Shown here: positions 7,492-19,358 of the stretch, in pieces
Numbering within the stretch: position 1 is the first letter of the stretch
Layout of the letters: each line of letters starts with the position of its first letter
Source: an uncultured Pelagibacteraceae bacterium
GTDB taxonomy: Bacteria > Pseudomonadota > Alphaproteobacteria > Pelagibacterales > Pelagibacteraceae
Reading direction: 5' to 3'
DNA length: 64,000 nt
Assembly: GCA_902596675.1 (NCBI GenBank)
Contig: CACJUO010000005.1
Coordinates: forward strand, 1 to 64,000
Notes under the pieces: generated by a model
Told to the model about the DNA's origin: nothing
Seen by the model: only the letters and a program-made list of their open reading frames with translations
The model's database searches: none
Program-made: the position numbers and the translations under genes

Positions 7492-8021
7492 TGAAAAATT
7501 GGTATATTGTTCAATCACATTCAAGTTTTGAAAATAAAGTGGCAAGTCAAATTAAAGACGAAGCTGAAAAGGCAGAAATTTCTGACAAAATTGAGGAAAT
7601 TATAGTTCCAACACACGATGTCACTGAGGTAAAGAGAGGTAAAAGAATTCAAAGAAAAAAGAAATACTTTCCTGGTTATATCTTAATTAAAAGCGAAATG
7701 GATAATAACATTTATCATATGATCAAAAATTTAAAAAAGGTAAGTGGATTTTTAGGTTCAAGAGGCACACCAATACCGGTTTCCGATAAAGAGGTAGAAA
7801 AAATACTAGGTCAAATAAAAGATGGTGTTGCACAACCTAAATCAGCTGTTGAGTACAATATCGGAGAAAAGGTCCAAGTAATTGATGGACCATTTGCATC
7901 ATTCAATGGATTGGTTGAGGACATAGACGAAGAAAAACTTAGATTAAAAGTTTCTGTCTCAATTTTTGGTCGACCTACCCCAGTTGATTTAGAATTTAAC
8001 CAAGTAGAAAAGGCAAGCTAA
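7491..8021 (+). CDS. nusG: Transcription termination/antitermination factor NusG
   Basis: A 176-residue NusG. The N-terminal NGN domain ([18 protein letters not shown], later FPGYILIK) binds the RNA polymerase clamp. The C-terminal KOW domain ([23 protein letters not shown]) contacts Rho or ribosomal protein S10. The start is the ATG at 7491, which overlaps the secE stop; a longer reading frame upstream is just secE out of frame. The stop overlaps the rplK start. Family length is normal. Confidence 0.96.
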   Translation: MKNWYIVQSHSSFENKVASQIKDEAEKAEISDKIEEIIVPTHDVTEVKRGKRIQRKKKYFPGYILIKSEMDNNIYHMIKNLKKVSGFLGSRGTPIPVSDKEVEKILGQIKDGVAQPKSAVEYNIGEKVQVIDGPFASFNGLVEDIDEEKLRLKVSVSIFGRPTPVDLEFNQVEKAS

Positions 8022-8449
8022 TGGCAAAAAAAGAAATAAGTGGATATGTAAAGTTACAAATTAAAGGCGGACAAGCAAATCCAGCTCCTCCAGTAGGTCC
8101 TGCTTTAGGTCAAAGAGGAATTAATATAATGGAATTTTGTAAAGCTTTTAATGATAAGACAAAATCATTTGCTGGGAAACCAGTGCCAGTAATAATCACT
8201 GTTTATAAAGATAAAAAATTTGATTTTGTGATTAAATCGCCGCCCGCATCGCATTTTATTAAGGAAGCAATCAAGCTAAAAAGCGGTTCAAAGGAGCCTG
8301 GAAGAAACATTATTGGCACTATTTCCAAAAAACAATTAAAAGATATTGCTGAAAAAAAGATGGAAGATTTAAATGCTCACGATTTGGATGAAGCTGCAAA
8401 AATTATTGCAGGATCAGCCAGATCAATGGGAATAGAGGTAAAAGAGTAA
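8021..8449 (+). CDS. rplK: Ribosomal protein uL11
   Basis: A 142-residue L11, which binds the GTPase-associated region of 23S rRNA. The N-terminal domain contains [23 protein letters not shown], the hallmark proline-rich segment. The RNA-binding C-terminal domain includes [12 protein letters not shown] and ends with [12 protein letters not shown]. The start overlaps nusG by one base, and rplA follows after 2 nt. Confidence 0.98.
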   Translation: MAKKEISGYVKLQIKGGQANPAPPVGPALGQRGINIMEFCKAFNDKTKSFAGKPVPVIITVYKDKKFDFVIKSPPASHFIKEAIKLKSGSKEPGRNIIGTISKKQLKDIAEKKMEDLNAHDLDEAAKIIAGSARSMGIEVKE

Positions 8450-8451
8450 AC

Positions 8452-9138
8452 ATGTCTAAAAGATATAAAAAATTACCAAATGATAGTAAAGAATTAAGCC
8501 CTGACACTATTGATAAAATTTTAAGTATAATTAAAAATAATTGTACAACAAAATTTGATGAGTCTATTGATTTAAGTTTTCGAATAAACAATAAACAAAA
8601 AAAAAATGAAATTAACCTTAGAACGGTTGTTAATTTACCAGGTGGTACAGGAAAAACCGTTAAGGTAGCAGTTGTATGCGAAGATGCAAAAATAGAGGAA
8701 GCAAATAGTGCAAATGCAGATATTGTAGGAGGAGACGATTTAGTAGAAAAAATCAAGAATGGAGAATTAAATTTTGAAAAACTTATATGCACACCATCAA
8801 TGATGATTAAATTATCAAAATTAGGTAAAGTTTTAGGACCAAAAGGATTAATGCCAAATCCAAAATTAGGCACTGTAACAAATGATATTGCAAAAGCAGT
8901 AAATGAAGCAAAAGCGGGTCAAGTTGAGATTAGAAATGACAAAGATGGAAATATTGGATTAAGTATTGGAAAAAAATCATTTGAGGATAATAAATTACTC
9001 AAAAATTATAATGCTGTCATTGAAACACTAGAAAAAGAAAAATCAAATTTGTCAATAAAAGGAGACCTAATAAAACAAGTTTTCATTACTTCAAGTATGG
9101 GAGTGTCATATAAACTTAAACTAGAAAAGAGCTTTTAA
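8452..9138 (+). CDS. rplA: Ribosomal protein uL1
   Basis: A 228-residue L1, the mobile L1-stalk protein next to the E site. In other bacteria it represses its own L11-L1 mRNA. Diagnostic features are NLPGGTGKTVKVAVV, the segment MMIKLSKLGKVLGPKGLMPNPKLGTV, and the C-terminal FITSSMGVSYKL. It is slightly shorter than the 234-residue E. coli protein. No obvious L1-binding mimic is visible in the short rplK leader. Confidence 0.97.
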   Translation: MSKRYKKLPNDSKELSPDTIDKILSIIKNNCTTKFDESIDLSFRINNKQKKNEINLRTVVNLPGGTGKTVKVAVVCEDAKIEEANSANADIVGGDDLVEKIKNGELNFEKLICTPSMMIKLSKLGKVLGPKGLMPNPKLGTVTNDIAKAVNEAKAGQVEIRNDKDGNIGLSIGKKSFEDNKLLKNYNAVIETLEKEKSNLSIKGDLIKQVFITSSMGVSYKLKLEKSF

Positions 9139-9140
9139 CT

Positions 9141-9650
9141 ATGATGAATAAAGAACAAAAAAAGCAGTATATTAATGAAATGACCTCTCAGTTTGACAAA
9201 ACCGAAGCTGTAATAGTTACGCATTATCAAGGATTAACAGTTAATCAACTGGACGACTTAAGAAAACAGATGCGAGAACATGGTATAAAATTTAAAATTA
9301 CTAATAATAGAATTACCAAATTAGCTTTAGAAAAAACTAAGTGTAAAGATTTGTCAGACTTGTTCGCTGGTCCAACGGCTGTAGCATTCTCAGAGGATGC
9401 AATTGCCTCAGCAAAAATTTTAACTAAATTTTCAAAAGAAAATGAAAATTTAAAAATCTTGGGTGGAATCATGGGTAAAGACATTTTAGACGTAGCTGCA
9501 GTCAAAAATGTAGCAACCTTACCATCCTTGGAGGAAGCAAGAGCTAAAATTGTAGGTATTTTAAGGTCTCCTGCACAAAAAATAGCAAGTATTTTACTTG
9601 CGCCAGCGTCAAAAATCGCTATTTTAGCGCTCGAAAAATCAAAAAAATAA
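9141..9650 (+). CDS. rplJ: Ribosomal protein uL10
   Basis: A 169-residue L10, the stalk base that carries L7/L12 dimers. The N-terminal globular domain includes TEAVIVTHYQGLTVNQLDDLR and FKITNNRITKLA. A C-terminal helix (SLEEARAKIVGILRSPAQKIASIL) forms the L12 docking platform. Two adjacent ATGs (9141, 9144) could serve as start. It lies 2 nt after rplA, so the separate long leader that carries L10 autoregulation in E. coli is absent here. Confidence 0.96.
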   Translation: MMNKEQKKQYINEMTSQFDKTEAVIVTHYQGLTVNQLDDLRKQMREHGIKFKITNNRITKLALEKTKCKDLSDLFAGPTAVAFSEDAIASAKILTKFSKENENLKILGGIMGKDILDVAAVKNVATLPSLEEARAKIVGILRSPAQKIASILLAPASKIAILALEKSKK

Positions 9651-9672
9651 CCAGGGATAAAAAATTATTATT

Positions 9673-10044
9673 ATGGCTGACTTAAATAAAATTATAGAGG
9701 ATTTATCAAGCTTAACTGTTGTCGAAGCAGCGGAGCTTTCAAAGCAATTAGAGGAAAAATGGGGAGTTACAGCTGCAGCAGCTGTTGCAGCAGCACCAGC
9801 AGCAAGCGGCGGAGAAGCACCAGCAGAAGAAAAAGATGATTTTACAATAATGCTCACAGCAGCAGGTGATAAAAAAATTAATGTTATTAAAGAGGTAAGA
9901 TCGATAACAGAACTTGGATTAAAAGAAGCAAAAGATTTAGTAGAAGGTGCGCCTAAAGAAGTTAAATCAGGTGTTAATAAAAAAGAAGCTGAAGAAATTA
10001 AAGCTAAGTTAGAAGCGGCTGGCGCAACAGTAGAACTTAAGTAA
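9673..10044 (+). CDS. rplL: Ribosomal protein bL12 (L7/L12)
   Basis: A 123-residue L12. The N-terminal dimerisation helices ([25 protein letters not shown]) are followed by an Ala-rich hinge (residues about 33-55). The C-terminal factor-binding domain contains [27 protein letters not shown]. It forms the stalk that recruits EF-Tu and EF-G. A perfect hairpin lies 22 nt after the stop, before rpoB. Confidence 0.97.
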   Translation: MADLNKIIEDLSSLTVVEAAELSKQLEEKWGVTAAAAVAAAPAASGGEAPAEEKDDFTIMLTAAGDKKINVIKEVRSITELGLKEAKDLVEGAPKEVKSGVNKKEAEEIKAKLEAAGATVELK

Positions 10045-10066
10045 TATAAAAAAGAAAGAATTCACA

Positions 10067-10089
10067 TACTGAATAAAAATTATTCAGTA
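10067..10089 (+). promoter_or_regulatory. Perfect 10-bp hairpin in front of rpoB
   Basis: The sequence 10067-10076 pairs perfectly with 10080-10089 around an AAA loop. The stem has two C-G pairs and the rest A-T. The structure ends 5 nt before the rpoB ATG at 10095. No T-run follows, so a simple terminator is unlikely. The rplL-rpoB gap is where other bacteria partly attenuate or cleave the transcript to set the ratio of ribosomal protein to polymerase subunit. Function here is inferred. Confidence 0.7.
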
Positions 10090-10094
10090 GTAAA

Positions 10095-13000
10095 ATGTAT
10101 ATGCAATTATCTTTTACTGAGAAAAAAAATATAAGAAAAAGTTTTGGAAAACTAAAGGAAAGTTTATCAATACCTAACTTAATTGAAGTTCAAAAAAATT
10201 CATATAAAGAGTTAACAGAGTTTAAAGAAGAAATTGAACAGCATTTATCTAAAGGTTTTCATAGAGTATTTAAAAGTATTTTTCCAATCGAAGATTTAAA
10301 TGATAAAGCTACACTAGAATATGTATCATATAGACTAGAAAAGCCAAAGTTTGATGTAGAGGAATGTATTACAAGGGGCTTAACATATTCAGCAGCATTA
10401 AAATGTACCTTAAGACTTGTTGTTTATGAAATAGATCAAGAAAATAATACAAAAGATATTCTATCAGCAAAAGAACAAGAGGTGTATATGGGTGAGGTTC
10501 CAATGATGACAAATAGTGGAACTTTTATAACCAATGGAGTTCAGAGAGTAGTGGTCAATCAAATGCATAGAAGTCCAGGTGTATTCTTTGATCATGATAA
10601 GGGCAAATCACATGCAAGTGGAAAGCTTTTATTCAATTGCAGAGTAATTCCCAACCGTGGTTCATGGTTAGATTTTGAATATGATGTAAAGGATTTTTTA
10701 TATTTTAGAATTGATAGAAAGAAAAAAATTTTTGTAACGACCTTATTGCAAGCATTGGGTTACTCTAAGTCAGATATTGTAAACGAATTTTACGATAAAG
10801 AGATATTTAAATATGATCAAAAATTGCAAAAATGGAAAACAAAATTTGATCCAGAAAATTATAAATCAAAAAATTTTTCAGAAGAAGTAATTGACGCTAG
10901 CAGTAATAAAATTTTAGTAAAAATTGGTGAACAAATTAACTTCTTAACTGCTAAAAAATTACAAAATGAAGGTCTTAAGGAAATATTAGTTTCGAATAAT
11001 TATTTGTATGGAAAATACTTACAAGAGGACATTGTAGCGGGTGAAGATAATTTTAAAATTGGAACAGAATTAAATGAAACTATTGTTCAAAAGATTTTAG
11101 AGAATAATATTAATGAAATCAAGGTTGCAAAAACTAATTCTATCTCAAAAGGACCATATCTGCTTAACACTATTTTAAATGACAAAAATGAAAACAAGAA
11201 TGATTCAATCACAGAAATATATAAAGTTTTAAGACCGGGTGAACCTCCGACAATTGAAATTGCAACACAAATTTTCAATAACCTATTTTTTAGTTCGGAT
11301 AGATATGATTTATCAGATGTAGGTCGAGTAAAGATGAACTCTAGATTGGATCTTAATTGTTCAGATAAAATTACTATTTTAAGAAATGACGATATTCTTG
11401 CTATCATTAAAAAAATGCTAGATTTAAGGGATGGAAAAGATGAAGTGGATGACATCGACCATTTAGGAAACAGAAGGGTTAGATCTGTAGGCGAGCTTGT
11501 AGAAAATCAAGCACGAATAGGTGTTTACAGAATGGAAAGGGCAATAAAAGAAAAAATGACTACACTTGATGTTGAGTCTGCAATGCCACAAGATTTAATA
11601 AATGCTAAACCATTAACTATTTCATTAAAAGATTTTTTTGCAACTTCTCAGCTATCTCAATTTATGGATCAAACAAATCCTTTATCTGAAATTACACATA
11701 AAAGAAGAGTTTCTGCATTAGGTCCTGGAGGACTTACAAGAGAGAGAGCTGGTTTTGAGGTTAGAGATGTGCATCCAACTCATTATGGCCGTATTTGCCC
11801 AATCGAAACTCCTGAAGGACCAAATATTGGTTTAATAAATAGTTTATCTACATATTCAAAAATTAATAAATATGGTTTTATTGAAAGTCCTTATAAAAAA
11901 GTTTTGAATGGTGTGGTACAAGATAAGATAGAATATCTCTCTGCAATGGAAGAAACTAAATTTACTATTGCTCAAGCTAATTCAGTTATAGATAAAAATG
12001 GAAAATTTGTTGAGGATTTGGTTTCATGTAGAGCTAATTTAGATTTTATATTGTCTAAACCAGAAAACATTGACTATATAGATGTATCTCCTAAACAGCT
12101 AGTTTCAGTTGCTGCATCATTGATACCGTTTCTGGAAAACGATGATGCCAATAGAGCTCTGATGGGATCGAATATGATGAGGCAAGCTGTTCCATTATTA
12201 AAGCCCGAGGCTCCACTTGTAGGTACTGGAATTGAAAGTGATGTCGCCTTAGACTCTGGTGTAACTATAGTTGCAAAAAGAGAGGGAATTGTTGATAAAA
12301 TCGATGGAAAAAGAATCGTAATTAAAGCTTCTAATGAAAAAGATTATTCTCAATCTGGAGTGGATATTTATAATCTACAAAAATTTAAGAGATCCAACCA
12401 AAATACTTGCATAAATCAAAAACCATTAGTTAGAGTAGGAGACAAAGTTAAACCTGGAGATATTATTGCTGACGGACCATCTACGAAAATTGGAGAGTTG
12501 GCTTTAGGTAAAAATGTTACGGTAGCGTTCATGCCATGGCAAGGATATAATTTTGAGGACTCAATACTAATATCAGAAAGATGTGTTACGGACGATGTAT
12601 TCACATCAATTCACATAGAAGAGTATGAGGTTATGGCTAGAGATACAAAATTAGGCGAAGAAGATATAACAAGGGATATTCCAAATATTAATGAAGAAGC
12701 TTTAAAAAATCTTGATGAGTCTGGAATTGTATATATAGGTGCTGAAGTAAAACCGGGCGACATTCTTGTTGGAAAAGTAACACCAAAAGGAGATTCGGCT
12801 TCTGGTCCTGAAGAGAAACTTTTAAGATCAATATTTGGAGAAAAAGCTATAGATGTAACTGACACTTCATTAAAAATGCCTAGCGGAAGTGGAGGTATTG
12901 TAGTTGATGTAAGGGTTTTTAACAGACACGGAATTGAGAAAGATGAAAGATCTATAACTATTGAAAGGGCAGAGATTGAAAGTGTTCAACAAGATAAAAA

Positions 13001-14183
13001 TGTTGAGGAGGAAATTTTAGAGAGAAGTATAAAGCAAAGAGCCTCTTCAATATTAAATAATACTAAATTAAATAAGAAAATAAAAAATTATGCAGAAGGT
13101 TCAAATTTATCAGAAGAAATTATTTTTGGTTTATCGGTTTCTGAATTACTCAAAATTTCAGTAGATGATCCCAAAAAAATAGAAGCATTAAATCAACTAA
13201 GATCTCAGTATGAAAAAGCTAGAAATGACATTCAAGAAAGATTTGAAGATAAGGTATTAAAGATTAGACAAGGTGACGACCTACTACCGAGTGTAATGAA
13301 AATGGTAAAAGTCTTTGTTGCAATTAAAAGAAGATTAAGACCCGGTGACAAAATGTCAGGAAGGCATGGTAATAAGGGAGTCGTAAGTAAAATAGTTCCT
13401 GTTGAAGATATGCCATACAGAGAAAACGGTAAAGCTGTAGACATTGTTTTGAATCCATTAGGAGTACCAAGTAGAATGAATGTTGGTCAAATATTGGAAA
13501 CCCATCTTGGATGGTCATGCAAAGAATTAGGAGAACAACTTAACGATTTGATAAATGAAAATCAAAAAAAAATTGAGAAAGAAGAGAAAATTTCAAAATT
13601 TTTGAAATCAATTTATGGTGAGACTGTGTACGCAGAGAATATTGATACTTTAAGTAATACGGAATTCAAAGATCTGTGTGAAAATATTCTTACTGGTATT
13701 CCAATATCTACGCCTGTTTTTGATGGTGCAAAAGAGAGAGATGTTACAAAAATGTTAGAATTAGCTAAATTACCCAATTCTGGTCAAACAGCTTTATGGG
13801 ATGGAAGAACCGGAGAAAAATTTGATAGGGATGTAACTGTTGGTATAATTTACATGCTTAAACTTCACCATTTGGTCGAAGACAAGATACACGCAAGATC
13901 AACGGGACCATATAGTTTAGTTACACAACAACCTCTCGGAGGAAAAGCTCAACTAGGAGGACAAAGATTTGGAGAGATGGAAGTTTGGGCATTGGAAGCC
14001 TATGGAGCATCATACACACTTCAAGAAATATTAACAGTTAAATCAGATGATGTTGCTGGAAGAGTTAAAGTGTATGAGACAATAGTTAAAGGAGAAGAGA
14101 ATTTTGAGTCTGGTATACCAGAGTCATTCAATGTATTAGTAAAAGAGATCAAATCATTAGCATTAAATGTGGAGCTTAATTAA
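10095..14183 (+). CDS. rpoB: RNA polymerase beta subunit
   Basis: A 1362-residue catalytic beta subunit. The rifampicin-pocket segment is present and unmutated in appearance ([20 protein letters not shown]). [25 protein letters not shown] and the C-terminal [13 protein letters not shown] segment, which binds beta-prime, are present. Length matches the E. coli protein (1342) closely. The ATG at 10095 is taken; a second ATG two codons later is possible. The start region is close to a hairpin and has no Shine-Dalgarno. rpoC follows after 3 nt. Confidence 0.98.
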   Translation: MYMQLSFTEKKNIRKSFGKLKESLSIPNLIEVQKNSYKELTEFKEEIEQHLSKGFHRVFKSIFPIEDLNDKATLEYVSYRLEKPKFDVEECITRGLTYSAALKCTLRLVVYEIDQENNTKDILSAKEQEVYMGEVPMMTNSGTFITNGVQRVVVNQMHRSPGVFFDHDKGKSHASGKLLFNCRVIPNRGSWLDFEYDVKDFLYFRIDRKKKIFVTTLLQALGYSKSDIVNEFYDKEIFKYDQKLQKWKTKFDPENYKSKNFSEEVIDASSNKILVKIGEQINFLTAKKLQNEGLKEILVSNNYLYGKYLQEDIVAGEDNFKIGTELNETIVQKILENNINEIKVAKTNSISKGPYLLNTILNDKNENKNDSITEIYKVLRPGEPPTIEIATQIFNNLFFSSDRYDLSDVGRVKMNSRLDLNCSDKITILRNDDILAIIKKMLDLRDGKDEVDDIDHLGNRRVRSVGELVENQARIGVYRMERAIKEKMTTLDVESAMPQDLINAKPLTISLKDFFATSQLSQFMDQTNPLSEITHKRRVSALGPGGLTRERAGFEVRDVHPTHYGRICPIETPEGPNIGLINSLSTYSKINKYGFIESPYKKVLNGVVQDKIEYLSAMEETKFTIAQANSVIDKNGKFVEDLVSCRANLDFILSKPENIDYIDVSPKQLVSVAASLIPFLENDDANRALMGSNMMRQAVPLLKPEAPLVGTGIESDVALDSGVTIVAKREGIVDKIDGKRIVIKASNEKDYSQSGVDIYNLQKFKRSNQNTCINQKPLVRVGDKVKPGDIIADGPSTKIGELALGKNVTVAFMPWQGYNFEDSILISERCVTDDVFTSIHIEEYEVMARDTKLGEEDITRDIPNINEEALKNLDESGIVYIGAEVKPGDILVGKVTPKGDSASGPEEKLLRSIFGEKAIDVTDTSLKMPSGSGGIVVDVRVFNRHGIEKDERSITIERAEIESVQQDKNVEEEILERSIKQRASSILNNTKLNKKIKNYAEGSNLSEEIIFGLSVSELLKISVDDPKKIEALNQLRSQYEKARNDIQERFEDKVLKIRQGDDLLPSVMKMVKVFVAIKRRLRPGDKMSGRHGNKGVVSKIVPVEDMPYRENGKAVDIVLNPLGVPSRMNVGQILETHLGWSCKELGEQLNDLINENQKKIEKEEKISKFLKSIYGETVYAENIDTLSNTEFKDLCENILTGIPISTPVFDGAKERDVTKMLELAKLPNSGQTALWDGRTGEKFDRDVTVGIIYMLKLHHLVEDKIHARSTGPYSLVTQQPLGGKAQLGGQRFGEMEVWALEAYGASYTLQEILTVKSDDVAGRVKVYETIVKGEENFESGIPESFNVLVKEIKSLALNVELN

Positions 14184-14186
14184 AAT

Positions 14187-17100
14187 ATGAGTAAAGAATT
14201 AACAGATTTATTTAAATCTTCCGAAATATCTGAAGCACAAAATTTTAATAGTATCAAAATTACTTTAGCTAGTCCTGAAAAAATAAAATCTTGGACATTT
14301 GGTGAAATTAAAAAACCTGAAACAATAAATTATAGAACATTTAGACCTGAAAAAGATGGTTTGTTCTGTGCAAGAATATTTGGCCCAATCAAGGATTATG
14401 AATGTTTATGTGGAAAATACAAGAGAATGAAATTCAGAGGAATCATATGTGAAAAATGTGGTGTGGAAGTTACAAAATCAAATGTTAGACGTGAAAGAAT
14501 GGGCCATATTAATCTTGCAACACCTGTTGCACATATTTGGTTTTTAAAATCTTTGCCAAGTAGAATTTCTCTGGTTGTTGATATGAAACTGAAGGAAGTA
14601 GAGCGTGTTTTATATTTTGAAAATTTTATTGTTATTGAGCCTGGATTAACTGGTTTGAAGAAAAATCAGCTATTAAACGAGGAGGAGTTGATTAAATATC
14701 AAGATGACTACGGAGAGGAAGCATTTACAGCAGGTATTGGAGCTGAAGCTATTTTAGAGATTCTTAAATCAATTAATTTAGAGGAAGAAAGAGAAATATT
14801 AATTAAAAATATTAAAGAGACAAAATCAAAAGTAAATGAAGAAAGATCAATAAAAAGATTAAAATTAATAGAGTCATTTATTGAAACTGGAAATAAACCA
14901 GAATGGATGATATTAACTACAGTTCCTGTAATTCCACCGGAATTGAGACCTCTTGTTCCATTAGATGGTGGTCGTTTTGCTACATCTGATCTCAATGATT
15001 TATATAGAAGAGTAATAAATAGAAATAATAGATTGAAAAGATTAATAGATTTAAAAGCTCCAGACATTATTGTGAGAAATGAGAAAAGAATGCTCCAAGA
15101 GTCAGTAGATGCTCTATTTGATAATGGAAGGAGAGGAAGAGTCATAACTGGTACTGGTAAAAGACCTCTCAAATCTTTAGCTGAAATGTTAAAAGGGAAA
15201 CAAGGCAGATTCAGGCAGAACCTTTTAGGCAAAAGAGTAGACTACTCAGGAAGATCTGTAATTGTGGTTGGACCAGATCTTAAATTACATGAATGTGGAT
15301 TACCCAAGAAAATGGCTTTAGAATTATTTAAACCATTCTTGTATGCTAGGTTAAATAAATTGGGCTTAGCATCAACAATAAAGCAAGCAAAAAAATTAGT
15401 TGAAAAAGAAAGAACTGAAGTTTGGGATGCATTAGAATTAATTGTTAGAGAACATCCTGTAATTCTAAATAGAGCACCAACGCTTCACAGATTAGGTGTT
15501 CAAGCCTTCGAACCAAAATTAATAGAAGGTAATGCGATTGAACTACATCCATTAACTTGTGCTGCATTTAATGCTGATTTCGATGGTGATCAAATGGCTG
15601 TACATGTGCCATTAAGTTTAGAGGCACAATTGGAAGCTAGAGTTTTAATGATGTCTACAAATAATATTTTAAGTCCGTCTAATGGTAAACCTATAATAGT
15701 GCCAAGTCAGGATATGATTCTTGGAATTTATTATTTATCACAACCTCCAGTTCAAGAGGAAAGAATTGAAGGTTATTTTATTAATACATCTGAAATAGAA
15801 CACGCATTAGAAACTGGACAAATTAAAGTACATTCAAGAATAGTTTCTAGATTTGAAACTATCGATGAAAAAGGAAATACAAAATTTGAAAAACATATTA
15901 GTACAGCAGGAAGATTTTTATTATCAAATATAATACCAAAAAATTTCAATAATAAATTTGCGTTAATTGATAGACTATTGCCTAAAAAGATAGTTTCAGA
16001 AGTCATAGATCATGTTTTCAGATTCTCTGGTCAAAAAAGTACTGTTATATTCTGTGATAAGTTAAAAGATATTGGATTTAAGCATGCGTTTAAGGCGGGA
16101 ATTTCATTTGGAAAAGACGATCTTTTGATCCCTGATAACAAAGAACAATTAATTGATGAGACTAAAAAATTAATTGCAGACTATGAGGGACAATACGCAG
16201 AGGGACTTATAACAAGAGGTGAAAAGTATAATAAAGTTATTGATGCTTGGTCTAAGTGTACAGATAGAGTTGCATCAGAAATGATGAAAAGAATTTCAGC
16301 TACAGAAGTAACAAATGAGGGATTAAAAATTAATTCTGTATTTATGATGGCAGACAGTGGTGCTAGAGGTTCAGCTGCACAAATGAAACAATTAGCTGGA
16401 ATGAGAGGTTTAATTGCTAAACCATCTGGTGAGATTATTGAAACTCCAATAACATCGAATTTTAAAGAAGGGCTTACAGCATTAGAATATTTTAATTCTA
16501 CACATGGTGCAAGAAAAGGATTAGCAGATACAGCTCTTAAAACAGCTAGTTCTGGCTATTTAACAAGAAGATTGTGTGATGTAGCACAAGATTTGACGAT
16601 TACAAAAAAAAAATGTGACAATCCAAGTTATATAAAACTTTCAGAGGTTCTAGAGGGTGGGAATATTATGGTAAGTCTCTCAGAAAGAGCTTTAGGCAGA
16701 GTTACTGCTACCGATGTTAAGAACCCGCTGTCAGGAGAAGTAATAATTAAAAAAGAGGAAATGATTGATGAGGCTGCTTGTGAAAAAATTGATGCAGCAG
16801 GTGTTAAAAATTTAAATGTTTATTCGGTAATGACGTGTAGTTCAAAAGAGGGTGTATGTGCAAGATGTTATGGAAGAGATTTATCAAGAGGAAAAATGGT
16901 TCATGTTGGCGAAGCAATTGGTATGATCTCTGCACAATCAATTGGTGAACCAGGAACACAACTAACTATGAGAACTTTTCATGTCGGTGGCACAGCTTCA
17001 GTAAAACAAGAATCACAAATAATATCAAATTCTGCAGGTATTTTAAAAATAGTGAATACAAATTTAATTAAAGATTCAAAAAATAATCAAATTGTTATGG

Positions 17101-18350
17101 GAAGAAATACAGAAATATCAATAGAGGATGAAAATGGATTGCAAGTTGCATCTTATAAAGTTCCATACGGATCTAAACTATTTTTTGAAAATGAACAAAA
17201 AGTTAAAAAGGGTGCAAAAATTTGTGAGTGGGATCCATACACAACTCCTGTAATTGCTGAAAAAGACGGTATTGCAAACTATGTAGATTTAATCGATGGT
17301 GTTTCAATAGCGGAAACAGTTGATGATGCTACAGGTATTTCAACTAAAGCAGTAGTTGATTGGAAGACGCAATCCAAAAATACTGACTTAAAACCAAGAA
17401 TTACATTAAGAGACGCAAAAGGAAATGTAATAAAAAAAGCTGATGACAATGAAGCTAGATATTATCTTGTGCCAGACTCAATTCTGTCTGTTAAAGATGG
17501 ACAAAAAATTACAGCAGGTGACGTTATTGCAAGATTACCAAAGGAAACAACCAAAACTAAGGACATAACCGGTGGACTTCCAAGAGTTGCAGAATTGTTT
17601 GAAGCAAGAAAAGCTAAAGATAGTGCAATCATAGCTGAGAACGATGGAAGTGTCATTTTTGGAAAAGAAGTTAGGGGAAAACAAAGAGTAACAATAGAGT
17701 CTGAAAATGGTGACACATCAAGTTATTTAATTCCAAAGGGTAAACATATAAATTTCAATCAAGGTGAAAAAATTAAAAAAGGTGAATACTTGCTAGATGG
17801 TCAACCGCTACCTCATGATATTTTAAGAATATTAGGAATTGAGGAATTAACTGAATATTTTGTTAACCAAGTTCAAGATGTTTATAGACTTCAAGGAGTT
17901 ATAATTAATGATAAACACATTGAAACTATTCTGAGACAAATGTTGAAAAAAATTGAGGTCAAAGACACTGGAGATAGTAAATTTTTACCTGGGGAAATAG
18001 TAGATAGAATAAAGTTCGAAACAATGAATCAAGAATTAGTTTCAGAGGGTAAAAAACCTGCAATTGGTGAAAGAATTTTAATGGGAATTACTAAAGCATC
18101 ACTACAAACTGAGTCTTTTATATCAGCTGCATCATTCCAAGAAACAACTAGAGTTTTAACAGATGCTGCAATAAAAGGTAAAGTTGATAAACTTTCAGGC
18201 TTAAAAGAGAATGTTATAGTTGGTAGACTTGTCCCAGCTGGAACTGGTGCAATAAAAAGTTCTTGGAATAAAAAAGCCATAGATGACGATCAAAAGTTTT
18301 TATCTGAGCAAGAGACTACTGAGACCCCAGAAGCACAAATTAACCAGTAA
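14187..18350 (+). CDS. rpoC: RNA polymerase beta-prime subunit
   Basis: A 1387-residue beta-prime. The catalytic magnesium loop is NADFDGDQM with D464, D466 and D468. The N-terminal zinc finger (CLCGKYKRM...CEKCGVEV) and the second zinc site (a Cys near 810 with [13 protein letters not shown]) are intact. The bridge helix and trigger loop segments ([18 protein letters not shown]) are present. It ends the tuf-to-rpoC block. A 158-bp gap with a promoter-like pair separates it from rpsL. Confidence 0.98.
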   Translation: MSKELTDLFKSSEISEAQNFNSIKITLASPEKIKSWTFGEIKKPETINYRTFRPEKDGLFCARIFGPIKDYECLCGKYKRMKFRGIICEKCGVEVTKSNVRRERMGHINLATPVAHIWFLKSLPSRISLVVDMKLKEVERVLYFENFIVIEPGLTGLKKNQLLNEEELIKYQDDYGEEAFTAGIGAEAILEILKSINLEEEREILIKNIKETKSKVNEERSIKRLKLIESFIETGNKPEWMILTTVPVIPPELRPLVPLDGGRFATSDLNDLYRRVINRNNRLKRLIDLKAPDIIVRNEKRMLQESVDALFDNGRRGRVITGTGKRPLKSLAEMLKGKQGRFRQNLLGKRVDYSGRSVIVVGPDLKLHECGLPKKMALELFKPFLYARLNKLGLASTIKQAKKLVEKERTEVWDALELIVREHPVILNRAPTLHRLGVQAFEPKLIEGNAIELHPLTCAAFNADFDGDQMAVHVPLSLEAQLEARVLMMSTNNILSPSNGKPIIVPSQDMILGIYYLSQPPVQEERIEGYFINTSEIEHALETGQIKVHSRIVSRFETIDEKGNTKFEKHISTAGRFLLSNIIPKNFNNKFALIDRLLPKKIVSEVIDHVFRFSGQKSTVIFCDKLKDIGFKHAFKAGISFGKDDLLIPDNKEQLIDETKKLIADYEGQYAEGLITRGEKYNKVIDAWSKCTDRVASEMMKRISATEVTNEGLKINSVFMMADSGARGSAAQMKQLAGMRGLIAKPSGEIIETPITSNFKEGLTALEYFNSTHGARKGLADTALKTASSGYLTRRLCDVAQDLTITKKKCDNPSYIKLSEVLEGGNIMVSLSERALGRVTATDVKNPLSGEVIIKKEEMIDEAACEKIDAAGVKNLNVYSVMTCSSKEGVCARCYGRDLSRGKMVHVGEAIGMISAQSIGEPGTQLTMRTFHVGGTASVKQESQIISNSAGILKIVNTNLIKDSKNNQIVMGRNTEISIEDENGLQVASYKVPYGSKLFFENEQKVKKGAKICEWDPYTTPVIAEKDGIANYVDLIDGVSIAETVDDATGISTKAVVDWKTQSKNTDLKPRITLRDAKGNVIKKADDNEARYYLVPDSILSVKDGQKITAGDVIARLPKETTKTKDITGGLPRVAELFEARKAKDSAIIAENDGSVIFGKEVRGKQRVTIESENGDTSSYLIPKGKHINFNQGEKIKKGEYLLDGQPLPHDILRILGIEELTEYFVNQVQDVYRLQGVIINDKHIETILRQMLKKIEVKDTGDSKFLPGEIVDRIKFETMNQELVSEGKKPAIGERILMGITKASLQTESFISAASFQETTRVLTDAAIKGKVDKLSGLKENVIVGRLVPAGTGAIKSSWNKKAIDDDQKFLSEQETTETPEAQINQ

Positions 18351-18370
18351 TTTAAACAACTTTTAAGTTT

Positions 18371-18481
18371 TTATTTAGTTTGACAAATACAATTTCTAAT
18401 GTATTTTGGCCATGTTTTTGGTTGGAATGTAGTGACTAGAGCACTAAACGCTGCCACGAATAACACGCCAGTTATTTTCAT
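18371..18481 (-). CDS. Possible 36-residue small membrane protein
   Basis: An open frame on the minus strand inside the rpoC-rpsL gap encodes 36 residues. A hydrophobic N-terminus ([19 protein letters not shown]) could be a single membrane helix or signal anchor. A basic tail with two cysteines follows. No ribosome-binding site precedes it, which is usual here. It overlaps a good plus-strand promoter match (18380-18407), so it could be a chance frame. Length, charge pattern and position in the otherwise unexplained gap are the only support. Confidence 0.35.
   Translation of the reverse strand: MKITGVLFVAAFSALVTTFQPKTWPKYIRNCICQTK
18380..18407 (+). promoter_or_regulatory. Putative sigma70 promoter for the rpsL-rpsG-fusA operon
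   Basis: A consensus -35 TTGACA (18380-18385), a 16-bp spacer and TATTTT (18402-18407) lie about 100 nt upstream of rpsL. This is the only sizable gap between rpoC and rplQ apart from the one before rpsM, and a str-operon promoter is expected here. Confidence 0.5.
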
Positions 18482-18508
18482 CAAAAATATAAATTAATTA
18501 TAAATTTT

Positions 18509-18880
18509 ATGCCGACTATAAACCAGTTAGTTAGAAAAAGTAGAGATAAACAGATTACTAGAAACAAAGTTCCAGCTTTACAAAAACAACCTTTAAAAAG
18601 AGGAGTTTGTGTAAAAGTTTATACAACAACACCAAAAAAACCAAATTCTGCTCTAAGAAAAGTTGCTCGTGTAAGATTATCTAACGGTTTTGAAGTGACG
18701 GCTTATATACCGGGAGAGGGTCACAACCTTCAAGAACACTCTGTTGTTTTAATAAGAGGAGGTAGAGTAAAGGATTTACCTGGTGTTCGATATCATATTT
18801 TAAGAGGAAATCTAGACACACAAGGTGTTGCAAACCGTAAACAAAGACGATCACTTTACGGAACTAAAAAAGGTAAATAA
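18509..18880 (+). CDS. rpsL: Ribosomal protein uS12
   Basis: A 123-residue S12, the decoding-centre protein. [20 protein letters not shown] carries the lysine associated with streptomycin sensitivity in other bacteria (K in PKKPNSA), and [31 protein letters not shown] carries the second resistance region, both in wild-type form. First gene of the str operon; rpsG follows after 2 nt. Confidence 0.98.
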   Translation: MPTINQLVRKSRDKQITRNKVPALQKQPLKRGVCVKVYTTTPKKPNSALRKVARVRLSNGFEVTAYIPGEGHNLQEHSVVLIRGGRVKDLPGVRYHILRGNLDTQGVANRKQRRSLYGTKKGK

Positions 18881-18882
18881 TA

Positions 18883-19353
18883 ATGTCAAGAAAAAGAAAA
18901 GCTCCCAAAAAACTAGCCATTATTGATCCAAAATATAAATCTACAATCATTCCAAAATTGATAAACTCCATTATGTATGATGGAAAAAAAACTATAGCTG
19001 AAAAAATAATTTACGATGCAATAGAAAAAATAAAAAGCAAATCTAAGGATGAACCTTTAAATGTTTTTAACGATGCAATTAATAATATACGACCTACAGT
19101 TGAAGTTAGATCAAGAAGAGTAGGAGGCGCAACTTATCAAGTTCCTGTTGAAGTTAAATCAAAAAGATCACAAGCTTTAGCTTTAAGATGGCTAGTTGAT
19201 GCCTCTAGAAAAAGAAAAGATAAAAAAATGTCAGATAAAATATTTAACGAAATATATGATGCATATCAAAATAGAGGTTCAGCAATTAAAAAAAAGGAAG
19301 ACACACATAAAATGGCAGAGTCAAACAAAGCTTTTGCTCATTTTAGATGGTAA
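18883..19353 (+). CDS. rpsG: Ribosomal protein uS7
   Basis: A 156-residue S7 that nucleates assembly of the 30S head. It contains the diagnostic [19 protein letters not shown] and [12 protein letters not shown] segments and ends [14 protein letters not shown]. Five nt separate its stop from the EF-G start used here. Confidence 0.98.
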   Translation: MSRKRKAPKKLAIIDPKYKSTIIPKLINSIMYDGKKTIAEKIIYDAIEKIKSKSKDEPLNVFNDAINNIRPTVEVRSRRVGGATYQVPVEVKSKRSQALALRWLVDASRKRKDKKMSDKIFNEIYDAYQNRGSAIKKKEDTHKMAESNKAFAHFRW

Positions 19354-19358
19354 TAAAA

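Noticed and set aside
8403-8873. 156-codon minus-strand frame over rplK/rplA
   Set aside because: Antisense shadow of L1; no supporting features.
14708-15232. 174-codon minus-strand frame inside rpoC
   Set aside because: Antisense shadow of a conserved coding region, with no family resemblance.
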